64,000 nucleotides of DNA from Evansella sp041820985. GTDB lineage: Bacteria; Bacillota; Bacilli; Bacillales; Salisediminibacteriaceae. Position 1 is the first letter of the stretch. Every line of letters begins with the position of its first letter. Below, piece after piece: positions 18,838-29,074 of the stretch. A program made the position numbers and the translations under genes. The notes beneath the pieces are model-generated. The model worked only from the letters and a program-made list of their open reading frames with translations. It ran no database searches and was not told the DNA's origin. The DNA lies in contig NZ_JBGUAU010000008.1 of NCBI RefSeq assembly GCF_041820985.1, forward strand, positions 132,183-196,182, read 5' to 3'.

Positions 18838-18928
18838 TGAGGAGATTGTTCATCATTGTCTTTCGACGTATTTTTCGGTATCGTGTAACTAGAGTATTTA
18901 GAGTTTAATTGCCCGGAGGAGATTGTTC

Positions 18929-20134
18929 ATGAAAAAGAATGTATTGCTTTGTGTAACTGGGGGAATCGCAGTATTTAAAGCTGCTGCATTAACAAGTAAA
19001 TTAGTTCAAAATGGATTTAATGTGAAAGTAGCAATGACAAAGTCAGCAACTGAATTCGTAACACCTTTAACATTTCAAGCTTTGTCTCGAGATAGAGTCT
19101 ATACCAATACATTTGAAGAAGCAGATCCAACGAAGATATCTCATATTGATGTTGCAGATTGGGCTGATATCGTAATGGTGGCACCAGCAACAGCAAATAT
19201 TATCGGAAAGGTTGCTAATGGAATTGCTGATGATATGGTTTCAACTGTATTACTAAAAACAACCGCTCCTGTATTCATAGCACCTGCAATGAATGTACAT
19301 ATGTATGAACACCCAGCTGTACAAAAAAATATGGAAACACTTCGTTCATATGGATATTCTTTTGTAGAACCGAATGAAGGGTATCTAGCATGTGGGTATG
19401 AGGGGAAAGGAAGAATGGCTGAACCAGAGGATTTATTGCTAAAAATTCAACATTTTTTTTACAAACAAACTAATGCAGTGTGGCAAGGGAAAAAAATAAT
19501 AGTCACAGCTGGACCTACGAGAGAAAATATAGATCCTGTTCGTTTCTTTACAAATCGTTCATCTGGAAAAATGGGGTATGCCATTGCGGAAGAAGCAGCA
19601 ACTAGAGGAGCAGATGTAACGCTCATTTCTGGTCCTACCAATTTACAACCTCCAAATCAGGTGGAATTTGTTTCAGTAGAGTCAGCAAATGATATGTACG
19701 AAGCGGTGATGGAGAACTTTGGTGATGCAGATATTGTAATTAAAGCAGCAGCAGTTGCAGACTATCGTCCGAAACAAACATATGATCAGAAGATGAAAAA
19801 GAGAGAGGGAGAATGGACTATTGAAATGGAAAGAACCGCAGATATACTAAAAACAATGGGAGAGAAACGTACCCATCAAACACTAGTAGGATTTGCGGCA
19901 GAATCAGAGAACATTGAAATGTATGCTAAGGGGAAATTAGAGAAAAAAAGAGTAGATATGATTTGTGCCAATTCTATCACGGAACCGGGATCTGGTTTTC
20001 AAGGGGATACAAATGAACTAGTTTTATATAAAAAGACTGGCGATGTAATACATATTCCAATGACTCAGAAAGTGGAAGCAGCCAAATCTATTTTAGATGC
20101 AACGATGAATATACACATGGAGAGGCAACAATGA
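18929..20134 (+). CDS. coaBC: Bifunctional phosphopantothenoylcysteine decarboxylase / phosphopantothenate-cysteine ligase
   Basis: A 401-residue coenzyme A biosynthesis enzyme. The N-terminal flavoprotein decarboxylase (CoaC) shows CVTGGIAVFKA, HIDVADWAD and the substrate-clamp ACGYEGKGRM. The C-terminal ligase (CoaB) starts near residue 185 with VTAGPTRENIDPVRF and RSSGKMGYA. ATG 18929 follows GGAGGAGA; the in-frame TTG at 18923 is inside that spacing. A 15-base segment covering this ribosome site (18916-18930) is duplicated at 18839-18853. The stop overlaps the priA start. Confidence 0.95.
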   Translation: MKKNVLLCVTGGIAVFKAAALTSKLVQNGFNVKVAMTKSATEFVTPLTFQALSRDRVYTNTFEEADPTKISHIDVADWADIVMVAPATANIIGKVANGIADDMVSTVLLKTTAPVFIAPAMNVHMYEHPAVQKNMETLRSYGYSFVEPNEGYLACGYEGKGRMAEPEDLLLKIQHFFYKQTNAVWQGKKIIVTAGPTRENIDPVRFFTNRSSGKMGYAIAEEAATRGADVTLISGPTNLQPPNQVEFVSVESANDMYEAVMENFGDADIVIKAAAVADYRPKQTYDQKMKKREGEWTIEMERTADILKTMGEKRTHQTLVGFAAESENIEMYAKGKLEKKRVDMICANSITEPGSGFQGDTNELVLYKKTGDVIHIPMTQKVEAAKSILDATMNIHMERQQ

Positions 20135-22563
20135 TTGCAAAAGTGATTGTAGACGTAGCGTCCAATCAAACAGACCGTCTATTTGATTATCTTGTGCCAA
20201 TGGATTTTCAAGAGCTTGTGACCCCTGGTATGAGAGTTGTAGTGCCATTTGGACCAAGGAAGGTACAGGGTTTTGTTATTGAAGTGACAAAAGATAGTGA
20301 GTACTCGACGAAAAAGTTAAAGTATGTGGAGGAATTCATTGATATGGAAGCCCCTCTTACAAAGGAATTACTCTCTCTGTCTTCTTGGTTAAAGGAAAAT
20401 ACATTGTCTTTTCACATTGCTGTGCTAAAAGTGATGCTTCCTGCTGCAATGCGAGCAAAGTATAAAAAGAAACTAGTTGTGAATCGGGAGAAGGACCTTG
20501 GAGGTTTACTACCTTCTACAATAAATAAGTGGTTCCCAGATGAGGATAGTGCACAAGATTGGGAAGAGCTATTAAAAAGAGTTTCTGAAGAGGAGAAAAA
20601 AGATATTCTTCATGCTCTAAAGACAAAAGAGTTGCTAATTAAACCTGTAGTAGGAACGAGAGAGACGAAAAAACTTCTTACGGTTGTAAAACCACTAGTT
20701 TCAGAGGAAGGTATGATCGATTTTCGGTCACACCTCCAAGCAAATGCTAAAAAACAACGCGATGTTCTTGACTATTTTATTCATCATAAAGAAGAAATAC
20801 CGATCGTAGAACTTTCAGAAAAAATAAATGTCTCAAGAAACTCTATTACTTCCCTTGTTGACAAAGGGATCTTGCATCAAGAAGAAATGGAAATAAGAAG
20901 GGATCCCTATGCTGGGAGAGAGTTCCAGAAAACAAATCCGTTACCATTGATGCCCGAACAAGAAAAGGCTATAAAGCCAATCCTGCACTCCATCGAAACA
21001 GTGGAGCATAGAACATTTCTGTTACGGGGTGTTACTGGAAGTGGAAAAACAGAAGTTTACTTGCAAGCAATTGATAAGGTACTTTCCAAGGGGAAAGAAG
21101 CGATCATGCTCGTTCCTGAAATATCGTTAACTCCACAAATGGTGACTCGCTTTAAGGAGAGATTCGGTTCGGAAGTAGCTGTACTTCACAGTGCTTTGTC
21201 CACGGGGGAGAAGTATGATGAATGGAGAAGAATCCGAGATAAAAAAGTAAAGGTGGCGGTTGGAGCGAGATCTGCTATATTTGCTCCTTTTGAAAATATC
21301 GGGATGATTATTATCGATGAAGAACATGAAACGAGTTATAAACAAGAAGAAGCACCAAGATACCATGCGAGGGATGTGGCAATACAACGGGGAGAGTATT
21401 ATCAATGCCCAGTTATACTCGGAAGTGCTACCCCTTCTTTAGAAAGTTATGCAAGAGGGAAAAAAGGTGTATATGAGTTAATTACGATGGAACATCGTGT
21501 AAATAATGTGAAACTTCCAGAAGTGACCATTATGGATATGCGGGAAGAGCTTCGAAAAGGAAATCGTTCTATGTTTTCCGAATCGTTAATTGAGGCAATG
21601 AAACTAAGGTTAGAAAGAAAAGAACAAATTGTCTTATTTTTAAACCGAAGGGGGTATTCCACCTTTATCCTTTGTCGAGACTGTGGTTATGTAGCGGAAT
21701 GCCCTCATTGTGATATTTCGTTAACCTATCATCGAACGAACCAATCATTACAATGTCATTATTGTGGTCATACAGAAACGATCCCTTCTAGATGTCCTAG
21801 CTGTGAAGGGGATTCTATCCGATTTTTTGGTTCAGGAACGCAAAAGGTGGAAGAAGAACTAAAGAAGATTTTTGCAGAAATTCGCATCATACGAATGGAT
21901 GTGGATACAACACGGAAGAAGGGCTCCCATGAAGAGCTTTTATCGAAGTTCGGACGTGGGGAAGGAGATGTTTTGTTAGGAACACAAATGATAGCAAAAG
22001 GTCTTGATTTTCCTAATATTACTTTAGTGGGAATTTTAGCAGCTGATGCCATGCTTCACATTCCTGATTTTCGATCAGCAGAACGATCTTTTCAGTTGTT
22101 AACCCAAGTTAGTGGAAGAGCGGGAAGACATGACAAAGAAGGAGAAGTAATTGTTCAAACATATACGCCAGACCATTACAGTATCCTTGATGTAAAGGAA
22201 CATGATTTCGTTTCCTTTTTTCAAAAAGAGATGCTGCTTCGTAAGCAGGCAGGATATCCTCCATATTTTTATTTAGCACTTATCCATGTGAGCGATACGG
22301 ATCTTACAAAGGTAGTCACTGTGACAGAAAAAATATGTCATTTTATAAAAGGGAAATTATCTCCCAATACAGTTGTTTATGGACCTGTAGCTTCTGCTAT
22401 ACCAAGGATCAAAGATAGATATCGATACCAATGCATGATAAAATACAAAGTTGAACCCAACTTAACAGAGGTTTTACAAGAAGTGATGAAAACATATCAA
22501 AATGAAATGGCAAAAACAGACTTGTCTATTATGATTGATACAAATCCTTATATGATGATGTAA
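20131..22563 (+). CDS. priA: Primosomal replication restart helicase PriA
   Basis: An 810-residue superfamily 2 helicase that reloads the replisome at stalled forks. An N-terminal DNA-binding region precedes the helicase core with Walker A GVTGSGKTEVY (near residue 295), the DEEH box and the SATPSLES motif. A zinc-binding insertion carries paired cysteines (CRDCGYVAECPHC and CHYCGH...CPSC). It overlaps coaBC by four bases. In most Bacillus def follows it; here fmt does. Confidence 0.96.
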   Translation: MIAKVIVDVASNQTDRLFDYLVPMDFQELVTPGMRVVVPFGPRKVQGFVIEVTKDSEYSTKKLKYVEEFIDMEAPLTKELLSLSSWLKENTLSFHIAVLKVMLPAAMRAKYKKKLVVNREKDLGGLLPSTINKWFPDEDSAQDWEELLKRVSEEEKKDILHALKTKELLIKPVVGTRETKKLLTVVKPLVSEEGMIDFRSHLQANAKKQRDVLDYFIHHKEEIPIVELSEKINVSRNSITSLVDKGILHQEEMEIRRDPYAGREFQKTNPLPLMPEQEKAIKPILHSIETVEHRTFLLRGVTGSGKTEVYLQAIDKVLSKGKEAIMLVPEISLTPQMVTRFKERFGSEVAVLHSALSTGEKYDEWRRIRDKKVKVAVGARSAIFAPFENIGMIIIDEEHETSYKQEEAPRYHARDVAIQRGEYYQCPVILGSATPSLESYARGKKGVYELITMEHRVNNVKLPEVTIMDMREELRKGNRSMFSESLIEAMKLRLERKEQIVLFLNRRGYSTFILCRDCGYVAECPHCDISLTYHRTNQSLQCHYCGHTETIPSRCPSCEGDSIRFFGSGTQKVEEELKKIFAEIRIIRMDVDTTRKKGSHEELLSKFGRGEGDVLLGTQMIAKGLDFPNITLVGILAADAMLHIPDFRSAERSFQLLTQVSGRAGRHDKEGEVIVQTYTPDHYSILDVKEHDFVSFFQKEMLLRKQAGYPPYFYLALIHVSDTDLTKVVTVTEKICHFIKGKLSPNTVVYGPVASAIPRIKDRYRYQCMIKYKVEPNLTEVLQEVMKTYQNEMAKTDLSIMIDTNPYMMM

Positions 22564-22597
22564 TACTTACGAGTGTTATGAAAGAGAGGTATTTTTT

Positions 22598-23539
22598 ATG
22601 AAAGTAGTATTCATGGGTACGCCTGATTTTGCAGTTCCAATTCTAGAGAGACTTGTGGAAGAGAATTATGACGTTCAACTAGTAGTGACTCAACCAGATC
22701 GTCCTAAGGGGAGAAAACAGCAGTTAACTCCACCTCCTGTTAAGGTGGCTGCTGAAAAAAACGGAATCCCTGTTTTCCAGCCAGAGAAAATAAAGAACGA
22801 AGAGGAATGGAGAAAGGTAGAGGAGATCAATCCAGATATCATTATCACCGCTGCATTTGGACAGATCCTCCCAAAAGGATTATTGGATGTTCCTCCTTTA
22901 GGTTGTATTAACGTACATGCGTCTCTTCTTCCTAAATACCGTGGAGGCGCACCAATTCATCAAGCAATTATTGATGGAGAAAAGGAAACGGGAATAACGA
23001 TTATGTACATGGTAGAAAAGCTGGATGCAGGAGCTATTTTATCACAAAAAGCTATCCCGATTGAAAACAGTGATACAACAGGTACGATGCACAATAAATT
23101 AAGCGAGCTTGGTTCTGAGCTATTATTAGAGACATTACCTGAGTTAATAGAAGGCTCTATCGTAGCAGAAGAACAAGATGAAGATGGAGTAACCTATGCG
23201 CCAAATATTTCGAAAGAACAAGAATTAATTCACTGGGATAAAACTTCGATTGACATATTTAATCAAGTTAGAGGTTTAGCACCATGGCCTGTAGCATATA
23301 CAACGATGGAAGGTCAGCGAATGAAAATTTGGGCTACAGAGATAATAGAAGAAAAGACAAATGAAAACCCAGGAACAGTCATTAAGATAAACGACGATAA
23401 TGTTTATATAGCTTGTGGAGAAGGTACTGTATTAAAGTTACTTGAAATACAACCTTCAGGAAAAAAACGATTGGATATGAAAACATTTTTTCATGGAGCA
23501 GGAAAAGACTGGACCTCTGGAATGAAATTAGGAGAATGA
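22598..23539 (+). CDS. fmt: Methionyl-tRNA formyltransferase
   Basis: A 313-residue enzyme that formylates initiator Met-tRNA with 10-formyl-tetrahydrofolate. The N-terminal transferase domain has MGTPDFAVPIL, the catalytic HASLLPKYRGGAPI, and a C-terminal OB-like tRNA-binding domain. The start ATG follows AGAGAGG. The 34-base gap from priA leaves no room for the peptide deformylase gene usually found here. Confidence 0.96.
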   Translation: MKVVFMGTPDFAVPILERLVEENYDVQLVVTQPDRPKGRKQQLTPPPVKVAAEKNGIPVFQPEKIKNEEEWRKVEEINPDIIITAAFGQILPKGLLDVPPLGCINVHASLLPKYRGGAPIHQAIIDGEKETGITIMYMVEKLDAGAILSQKAIPIENSDTTGTMHNKLSELGSELLLETLPELIEGSIVAEEQDEDGVTYAPNISKEQELIHWDKTSIDIFNQVRGLAPWPVAYTTMEGQRMKIWATEIIEEKTNENPGTVIKINDDNVYIACGEGTVLKLLEIQPSGKKRLDMKTFFHGAGKDWTSGMKLGE

Positions 23540-23540
23540 A

Positions 23541-24902
23541 ATGAAACAAGGAAATGTAAGAGAATCAGCGTTAGATGTATTATTAAAAATAGAACAACAA
23601 CAAGCATATAGTCATCTACTGTTAAATGAAACAATCAAACGGTCAAATCTATCAAAAAAAGATGTACCATTATTAACAGAGATTGTGTATGGAACAATAC
23701 AACGTCAAAAAACATTGGACTTTTATTTAACCCCCTTTTCAAAAAGACCATTGGAAAAATTGGAGAAATGGGTACATATTTTATTACGTCTCACTCTATA
23801 CCAAATAGTATATTTAGATAGAATTCCTGAGCGTGCAGCAGTTCATGAAGCGGTACAAATTGCAAAAATACGTGGCCATAAAGGTATATCAGGGATGGTG
23901 AATGGAATTCTTCGCTCTATTTTACGTAGTGAGCTTCCAAGCTCAGATTCTATTGAAGATCCCATTAAGAAGATGGCTGTGAAAACAAGTCATCCTGAAT
24001 GGCTACTGGCTCGTTGGGAAAAACAATATGGTCATGAAACAGCGTTAAGAATTGCGGAAGGAAATCTTCTTTATCCAGTTCATACAGCAAGGGTAAATAG
24101 ACTAAAGGCATCTGTTCCAGAAGTGATAGAGGCATTAGGAGAAGAGGGTCTAGAAGCAAGACAAAGTGAGCACATTCCAGAAAGCATCGTTATTACAAAA
24201 GGTTCTCTTAGTGCTACTCAACCATTCAAGAACGGGTGGCTTTCTATTCAAGACGAAGGTTCTATGTTAGTTGCTTATGCTATGGCACCAAATAAAAACG
24301 AAAGAATTCTTGATGCCTGTGCTGCACCAGGTGGGAAGTCAACACATCTTGCTGAAAAAATGGAAAATACAGGTGAAATCGTATCACTTGATATTCATAA
24401 ACATAAAGTAGGGTTAATTGAGGAACAAGTAAAAAGATTGGGGCTAACCAATGTGCATGCACAAGCATTGGATGCAAGACGTACATCAGAACATTTCTCT
24501 CAGGAGAGTTTTGATAAAATTTTAGTGGATGCACCATGTTCCGGTTTAGGGGTTATCCAACGCAAACCTGATTTAAAATGGTCGAAAAAACCAGAAGATA
24601 TTCATCGTTTATCAACGATTCAAAGGGAAATATTACAATCTGTTTGGCCACTATTAAAGCCTGGTGGTAGACTTGTATATAGTACTTGTACTATTGATCA
24701 AGAAGAGAATAATGATGTAATATCCTCATTTGTCAATGATAATCATGATGCAAAGTTAGATGAAGCATTATTGGATCGTATACCTGCGAAATTCTATGGT
24801 AGCGAAAATAAAGAAACAGGCATGATACAATTATTTCCTGGTGAAAATGCAACAGACGGATTTTTTATTTCTTCTGTTATGAAAATATATAAAGAAGATT
24901 AG
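23541..24902 (+). CDS. rsmB: 16S rRNA (cytosine-967-C5)-methyltransferase RsmB
   Basis: A 453-residue protein (formerly Sun/YloM). The N-terminal NusB-like domain (RESALDVLLKIEQQ...) is followed by a SAM-dependent methyltransferase domain with DACAAPGGKSTHLAEKM. The catalytic cysteine motif is DAPCSGLGV and the second Cys lies in YSTCTIDQEEN. The start ATG 23541 lies one base after the fmt stop, with AGGAGAATG upstream. A family A repeat separates it from rlmN. Confidence 0.95.
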   Translation: MKQGNVRESALDVLLKIEQQQAYSHLLLNETIKRSNLSKKDVPLLTEIVYGTIQRQKTLDFYLTPFSKRPLEKLEKWVHILLRLTLYQIVYLDRIPERAAVHEAVQIAKIRGHKGISGMVNGILRSILRSELPSSDSIEDPIKKMAVKTSHPEWLLARWEKQYGHETALRIAEGNLLYPVHTARVNRLKASVPEVIEALGEEGLEARQSEHIPESIVITKGSLSATQPFKNGWLSIQDEGSMLVAYAMAPNKNERILDACAAPGGKSTHLAEKMENTGEIVSLDIHKHKVGLIEEQVKRLGLTNVHAQALDARRTSEHFSQESFDKILVDAPCSGLGVIQRKPDLKWSKKPEDIHRLSTIQREILQSVWPLLKPGGRLVYSTCTIDQEENNDVISSFVNDNHDAKLDEALLDRIPAKFYGSENKETGMIQLFPGENATDGFFISSVMKIYKED

Positions 24903-24930
24903 AGTTGAGATAAAGTTAGAGTGTTAAGAG

Positions 24931-25145
24931 ATAGGTAGACCTCCATGCAATTGAAATTTGCACCATGACGGATGAAAATACACAGTGAAGTAGATTAGAA
25001 CTTATTGAATGAGTGGAAGCCCATGAGACTCCTGTGGGATGCAGATGCGAGACTAGGAAAGCGAATGGGCTGAAACGAATGAATACCAACCAACAAAGTT
25101 AGTATTACAATATAGTGATGGTAGTCGTATTTTCAGGTAGGTACT
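24931..25145 (+). repeat. Family A dispersed repeat, copy 4 (internally deleted)
   Basis: About 215 bp. It keeps GGTAGACCTCCATGCAA, GATGAAAATACA, GACTCCTGTGGGA, TAGGAAAGCGAATGGGCTGAA, CCAACAAAGTTAG and the end ATTTTCAGGTAG. The middle part with the CTCGGCAGCTCCC block is missing. It lies between rsmB and rlmN and fills nearly all of the 275-base gap there. No gene is seen in that gap. Confidence 0.82.
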
Positions 25146-25177
25146 TTATCAAAAACTCAAATAAAGGTGGTTATTAC

Positions 25178-26260
25178 ATGTTATCTGATATAAAGAAAAA
25201 TGATTTAGAAAAAAAACCTTCACTATATTCATTAACCTTTGACGAATTAGCTTCTTGGTTAAAAGAAAAAAAAGAACCAGCATTTCGAGCAAAACAACTA
25301 TATGATTGGCTTTATATTAAACGAGTTACGTCTTTTGATGAAATGACAAATTTGTCAAAGGATTTTCGTTCTTTGTTGGCGAATGAATATTCATTAACAA
25401 CTTTAAAAACAGTAACAGAACAAGTGTCAAAAGATGGAACTATTAAGTTTTTATTTGAATTACAAGATGGTTATTCTATCGAAACGGTAGTCATGCGACA
25501 TAATTATGGGAATAGTGTTTGTGTTACTACTCAAGTAGGCTGTCGTCTAGGTTGTACGTTTTGTGCATCAACACTCGGTGGATTAAAACGTAATTTAGAA
25601 GCAGGAGAGATTGTCGCACAAGTATTAAAAGCTCAGCAGTTTTTAGATGAAAAAGAAGAACGGGTGGATTCTGTTGTTATCATGGGTATTGGAGAACCAT
25701 TTGATAATTATGAGGAGTTATTACGTTTCTTAAAAACAATTAATCATGATAATGGGTTAAATATTGGAGCGAGACATATCACTGTATCCACAAGTGGGGT
25801 TGTTCCTAAGATTTATCAATTTGCAGATGAACAACTACAAATAAATTTTGCTATTTCTTTACATGCGGCAAATACAGAAACACGCTCTAAATTAATGCCG
25901 ATTAATCGTGCATATCCATTAGAAAAACTAATGGACTCTATTAAATATTATATTGAAAAAACAGGTCGAAGAATTACTTTTGAATATGGATTGTTTGGTG
26001 GAGTAAATGATTCGATAGAAGATGCTGAGTTATTAGCAGACTTAATTAAAGATGTAAAATGTCATGTTAATTTAATTCCGGTAAATGATGTTTTGGAGAG
26101 GAACTATGTTCGAACACCGAAGGAGCAAATTTTTGCTTTTGAACGAACATTAAAAAATCGAGGTATCAACGTTACGATCCGAAGAGAACAAGGCCATGAT
26201 ATAGATGCAGCTTGTGGTCAACTTCGGGCAAAGGAGCGTAAAGAAGAAACGAGGGGATAA
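25178..26260 (+). CDS. rlmN: 23S rRNA (adenine-2503-C2) / tRNA (A37-C2) methyltransferase RlmN
   Basis: A 360-residue radical SAM methyltransferase. The [4Fe-4S] motif CRLGCTFC (CxxxCxxC) is intact and IMGIGEPFDNYEE is the GxGEP-type SAM motif. The C-terminal catalytic Cys lies in DAACGQLR. The frame is open upstream to ATG 25115 inside the family A repeat, but the ribosome site AAAGGTGG (25163-25170) and family length support ATG 25178. Confidence 0.95.
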   Translation: MLSDIKKNDLEKKPSLYSLTFDELASWLKEKKEPAFRAKQLYDWLYIKRVTSFDEMTNLSKDFRSLLANEYSLTTLKTVTEQVSKDGTIKFLFELQDGYSIETVVMRHNYGNSVCVTTQVGCRLGCTFCASTLGGLKRNLEAGEIVAQVLKAQQFLDEKEERVDSVVIMGIGEPFDNYEELLRFLKTINHDNGLNIGARHITVSTSGVVPKIYQFADEQLQINFAISLHAANTETRSKLMPINRAYPLEKLMDSIKYYIEKTGRRITFEYGLFGGVNDSIEDAELLADLIKDVKCHVNLIPVNDVLERNYVRTPKEQIFAFERTLKNRGINVTIRREQGHDIDAACGQLRAKERKEETRG

Positions 26261-26265
26261 CGGAA

Positions 26266-27024
26266 ATGGATGCAGTATTTCTTACCGATGTAGGGCTTAT
26301 ACGTCCTCAAAATGAAGATGATGGAGCTTTTTTACAGGACAAGCATGGACAAATTATCGCTTTCGTTGCAGATGGTATGGGAGGCCACCGAGCTGGTGAT
26401 GTTGCAAGTCGAATGACGAAAGAAATACTTCTTTCGAAATGGAATGACAGAGATAGTTCCTTCACTGCGAAAGAAGCAGAGCAATGGTTAGAAGATACAA
26501 TTTATGAAGTAAATAAACAATTGTTTCAGCATGCTTCAGACAATCCCGAATGTGAAGGGATGGGAACAACTGTCGTCGTTGCTATTTGTAATGATCAGTT
26601 TGTTTCTATTGCTCACGTTGGCGATTCTCGTATTTATTTGAAAACACCAGAAGAAATGCGACAACTAACGAATGATCATACATTAGTAGGGGAGCTTGTT
26701 CGTTCAAGACAAATCACAAAAGACGAAGCAATGTTTCATCCTCGAAAAAATGTAATCCTTCGTGCGTTAGGTACTGAACAGTCTATTAAAGTAGATACTT
26801 CTACAATTCATTGGGATGAAGGGTCAAGTTTATTATTATGTTCTGATGGGTTAACTGATAAATTGAATGACGATGAAATTAATGAACTGCTTTCGTCGAA
26901 AAAATCCATTGAAGAAATAGGCAAGCAGATGATTGAACTAGCCAATGATCGCGGTGGCGAAGATAATGTTACCGTAGTGATTGTCTGTCACCATGAAGAA
27001 CACAAGGATGTGACAGACGAATGA
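26266..27024 (+). CDS. prpC: PP2C-type Ser/Thr protein phosphatase PrpC
   Basis: A 252-residue metal-dependent phosphatase that reverses PrkC phosphorylation. Visible PP2C motifs are the N-terminal DVGLIRPQNEDD, the metal-binding DGMGGH, HVGDSRIY, and a late DG motif in LLCSDGLTD with GGEDNVTVV. It overlaps prkC by four bases (ATGA), so the kinase-phosphatase pair is translationally coupled. Confidence 0.96.
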   Translation: MDAVFLTDVGLIRPQNEDDGAFLQDKHGQIIAFVADGMGGHRAGDVASRMTKEILLSKWNDRDSSFTAKEAEQWLEDTIYEVNKQLFQHASDNPECEGMGTTVVVAICNDQFVSIAHVGDSRIYLKTPEEMRQLTNDHTLVGELVRSRQITKDEAMFHPRKNVILRALGTEQSIKVDTSTIHWDEGSSLLLCSDGLTDKLNDDEINELLSSKKSIEEIGKQMIELANDRGGEDNVTVVIVCHHEEHKDVTDE

Positions 27025-29030
27025 AAAAACGTATAAACGATAGATATGAAATCATAAAGCCAATTGGTGGCGGAGGAATGGCGAACGTTTACTTAGCTCG
27101 TGATATCATATTGGACCGTCAAGTTGCTGTAAAAGTTCTTAAACCCCAATTTTCAGAAGATGAGGAATTTATTAAGCGGTTCCGACGAGAGGCACAGGCA
27201 GCCACAAGCTTATCACATCCAAATGTCGTAAATATTTACGATGTTGGTGAAGAAGACAATTTGTATTTTATAGTAATGGAATATATTGAGGGCTACACTC
27301 TAAAGGATTATATTCAAAAAAAAGGAAAACTACATGTCCATGAAGCGGTTCATATTACGGAGCAAATTACATCTGCAATTGAACATGCACATGAAAATCA
27401 TATTATTCACCGGGATATTAAACCACATAATATTCTCATTGCTAAAGATGGAACAGCAAAAGTGACAGACTTTGGAATAGCTCGTGCCATTAGTGAGGCC
27501 ACAATTACTCATACGAATTCCGTACTAGGCTCTGTTCATTATTTGTCACCTGAACAGGCAAGAGGTGGACATGTAACGTATAAATCAGATATATATTCTT
27601 TAGGAATTGTAATGTTTGAAATGTTAACAGGAGAAGTTCCGTTTAATGGAGATACAGCAGTATCTGTAGCGATAAAACATCTTCAAAATCCTGTTCCTTT
27701 TTTGCGAGATAAGGATCCAGCCATACCACAAAGTGTGGAAAATGTTGTGTTAAAAGCAACAACAAAAAATCCGTTAAATCGCTACGCAACTGCAGATGAT
27801 ATGGAAAAAGACCTAGCAACTGTTTTTGATGCAAGAAGAAACGGTGAAACGAGAATTCAACTACCAATAGACGATGATGAAGCTACGAAGGCAGTACCAA
27901 TTGTAGGAAATGTAAATGTAGATGATCAACAACAAACGATGATTCATAACCAAACAACAGGTACGATCTCTCCTACTAATCCAAATAATACGGAACAACC
28001 GAAAAAGAAGAAACGTACGGCAAAGTTTTGGGTTACACTCTCGTTAGCTATTTTACTATTTTTAGGTGGGGGTCTGTATGTTGCGTTTTCATTGATTCCT
28101 AGCTGGTTACATGTAGATGAAAAATCTATTCCTGACTTAATTGGAATGGAGTTAGAAGAAGCGGAAGAAACCCTAACAGACTTAGGTTTTGAGGTGGAGA
28201 ATGAGCTTCGCTACGATGATGAGGTAGAGGAAGGATTGGTTATTAGCCATCAACCACGTGCTGGAGAAACAAGAAAAGTAGGTACACTAGTAACATTAGT
28301 TATAAGTGAAGGCACGGAGCCTGTTGAAATGATAGATGTTGTTGGAGAAACAGAACAATTTGCAAGACGATTACTTGAAGGATATCAAGAAATCGAGGTA
28401 GAAAAACGGGTAACCTCGGACTATGAAGCAGGCACCGTTTTACAGCAAACTCCAAATGCAGGAGATTTAGTTATTCCATCTGAAACGGTTGTTCGTCTTA
28501 TTGTGAGTGAGCGACCAACATATTACATGGATAATCTACTTGGTTATACGATTGATGAGGTAAGGGAACTATTAAGAGACAATGACTTATTGGAATTGAA
28601 CTTTGTAGAAGAATATCATGAAACAGTGGAAGAGGGGAAAGTAATTTCGCATGACCCACCAAGAAACACGGAGATTAGAGAGAAAACAACAGTTACAGTT
28701 GTAATTTCAATAGGTCCAGAACCAGTGGAAGAACCCGAAGACGAACCTATTACAGTAAATGTTCCATTTACTGTTACGATTGAACAAGGAGAAACGGAAA
28801 ACGAAGAAGAAACTACACCTGAGTATCGTTTGAGAATACAAGTAATGGATTTATTTAATAGTACTCCTAGACAGGTAGTGAATCGTGATATTTCATCTAC
28901 GGAAACATTCCAAATTCCATTAACTGTTGCACCAGGAGATAGAGGATATATTTTAGTCTATCTGGATAACGAAGAGTATGGAGACTCTCCTTATGAATAT
29001 GAGTACGAGGAACTGAAACAATATGAATAA
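27021..29030 (+). CDS. prkC: Membrane Ser/Thr protein kinase with PASTA domains, PrkC
   Basis: A 669-residue eukaryotic-like kinase. The kinase domain (about residues 1-270) has the glycine loop GGGGMANVY, catalytic HRDIKPHNIL and DFGIA. An acidic/basic linker leads to one membrane span (about residues 333-358, FWVTLSLAILLFLGGGLY). Three extracellular PASTA repeats follow (starting near IPDLIGMELEEAEETL, IDVVGETEQFARRLL and YTIDEVRELLRD), then an acidic C-terminal beta-rich tail. In B. subtilis PrkC senses muropeptides and controls spore germination and WalR. Confidence 0.96.
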   Translation: MKKRINDRYEIIKPIGGGGMANVYLARDIILDRQVAVKVLKPQFSEDEEFIKRFRREAQAATSLSHPNVVNIYDVGEEDNLYFIVMEYIEGYTLKDYIQKKGKLHVHEAVHITEQITSAIEHAHENHIIHRDIKPHNILIAKDGTAKVTDFGIARAISEATITHTNSVLGSVHYLSPEQARGGHVTYKSDIYSLGIVMFEMLTGEVPFNGDTAVSVAIKHLQNPVPFLRDKDPAIPQSVENVVLKATTKNPLNRYATADDMEKDLATVFDARRNGETRIQLPIDDDEATKAVPIVGNVNVDDQQQTMIHNQTTGTISPTNPNNTEQPKKKKRTAKFWVTLSLAILLFLGGGLYVAFSLIPSWLHVDEKSIPDLIGMELEEAEETLTDLGFEVENELRYDDEVEEGLVISHQPRAGETRKVGTLVTLVISEGTEPVEMIDVVGETEQFARRLLEGYQEIEVEKRVTSDYEAGTVLQQTPNAGDLVIPSETVVRLIVSERPTYYMDNLLGYTIDEVRELLRDNDLLELNFVEEYHETVEEGKVISHDPPRNTEIREKTTVTVVISIGPEPVEEPEDEPITVNVPFTVTIEQGETENEEETTPEYRLRIQVMDLFNSTPRQVVNRDISSTETFQIPLTVAPGDRGYILVYLDNEEYGDSPYEYEYEELKQYE

Positions 29031-29074
29031 TAAATACAAAGGAGGAGTTTTGTTGATAACTCTTGGAGGTAAGA

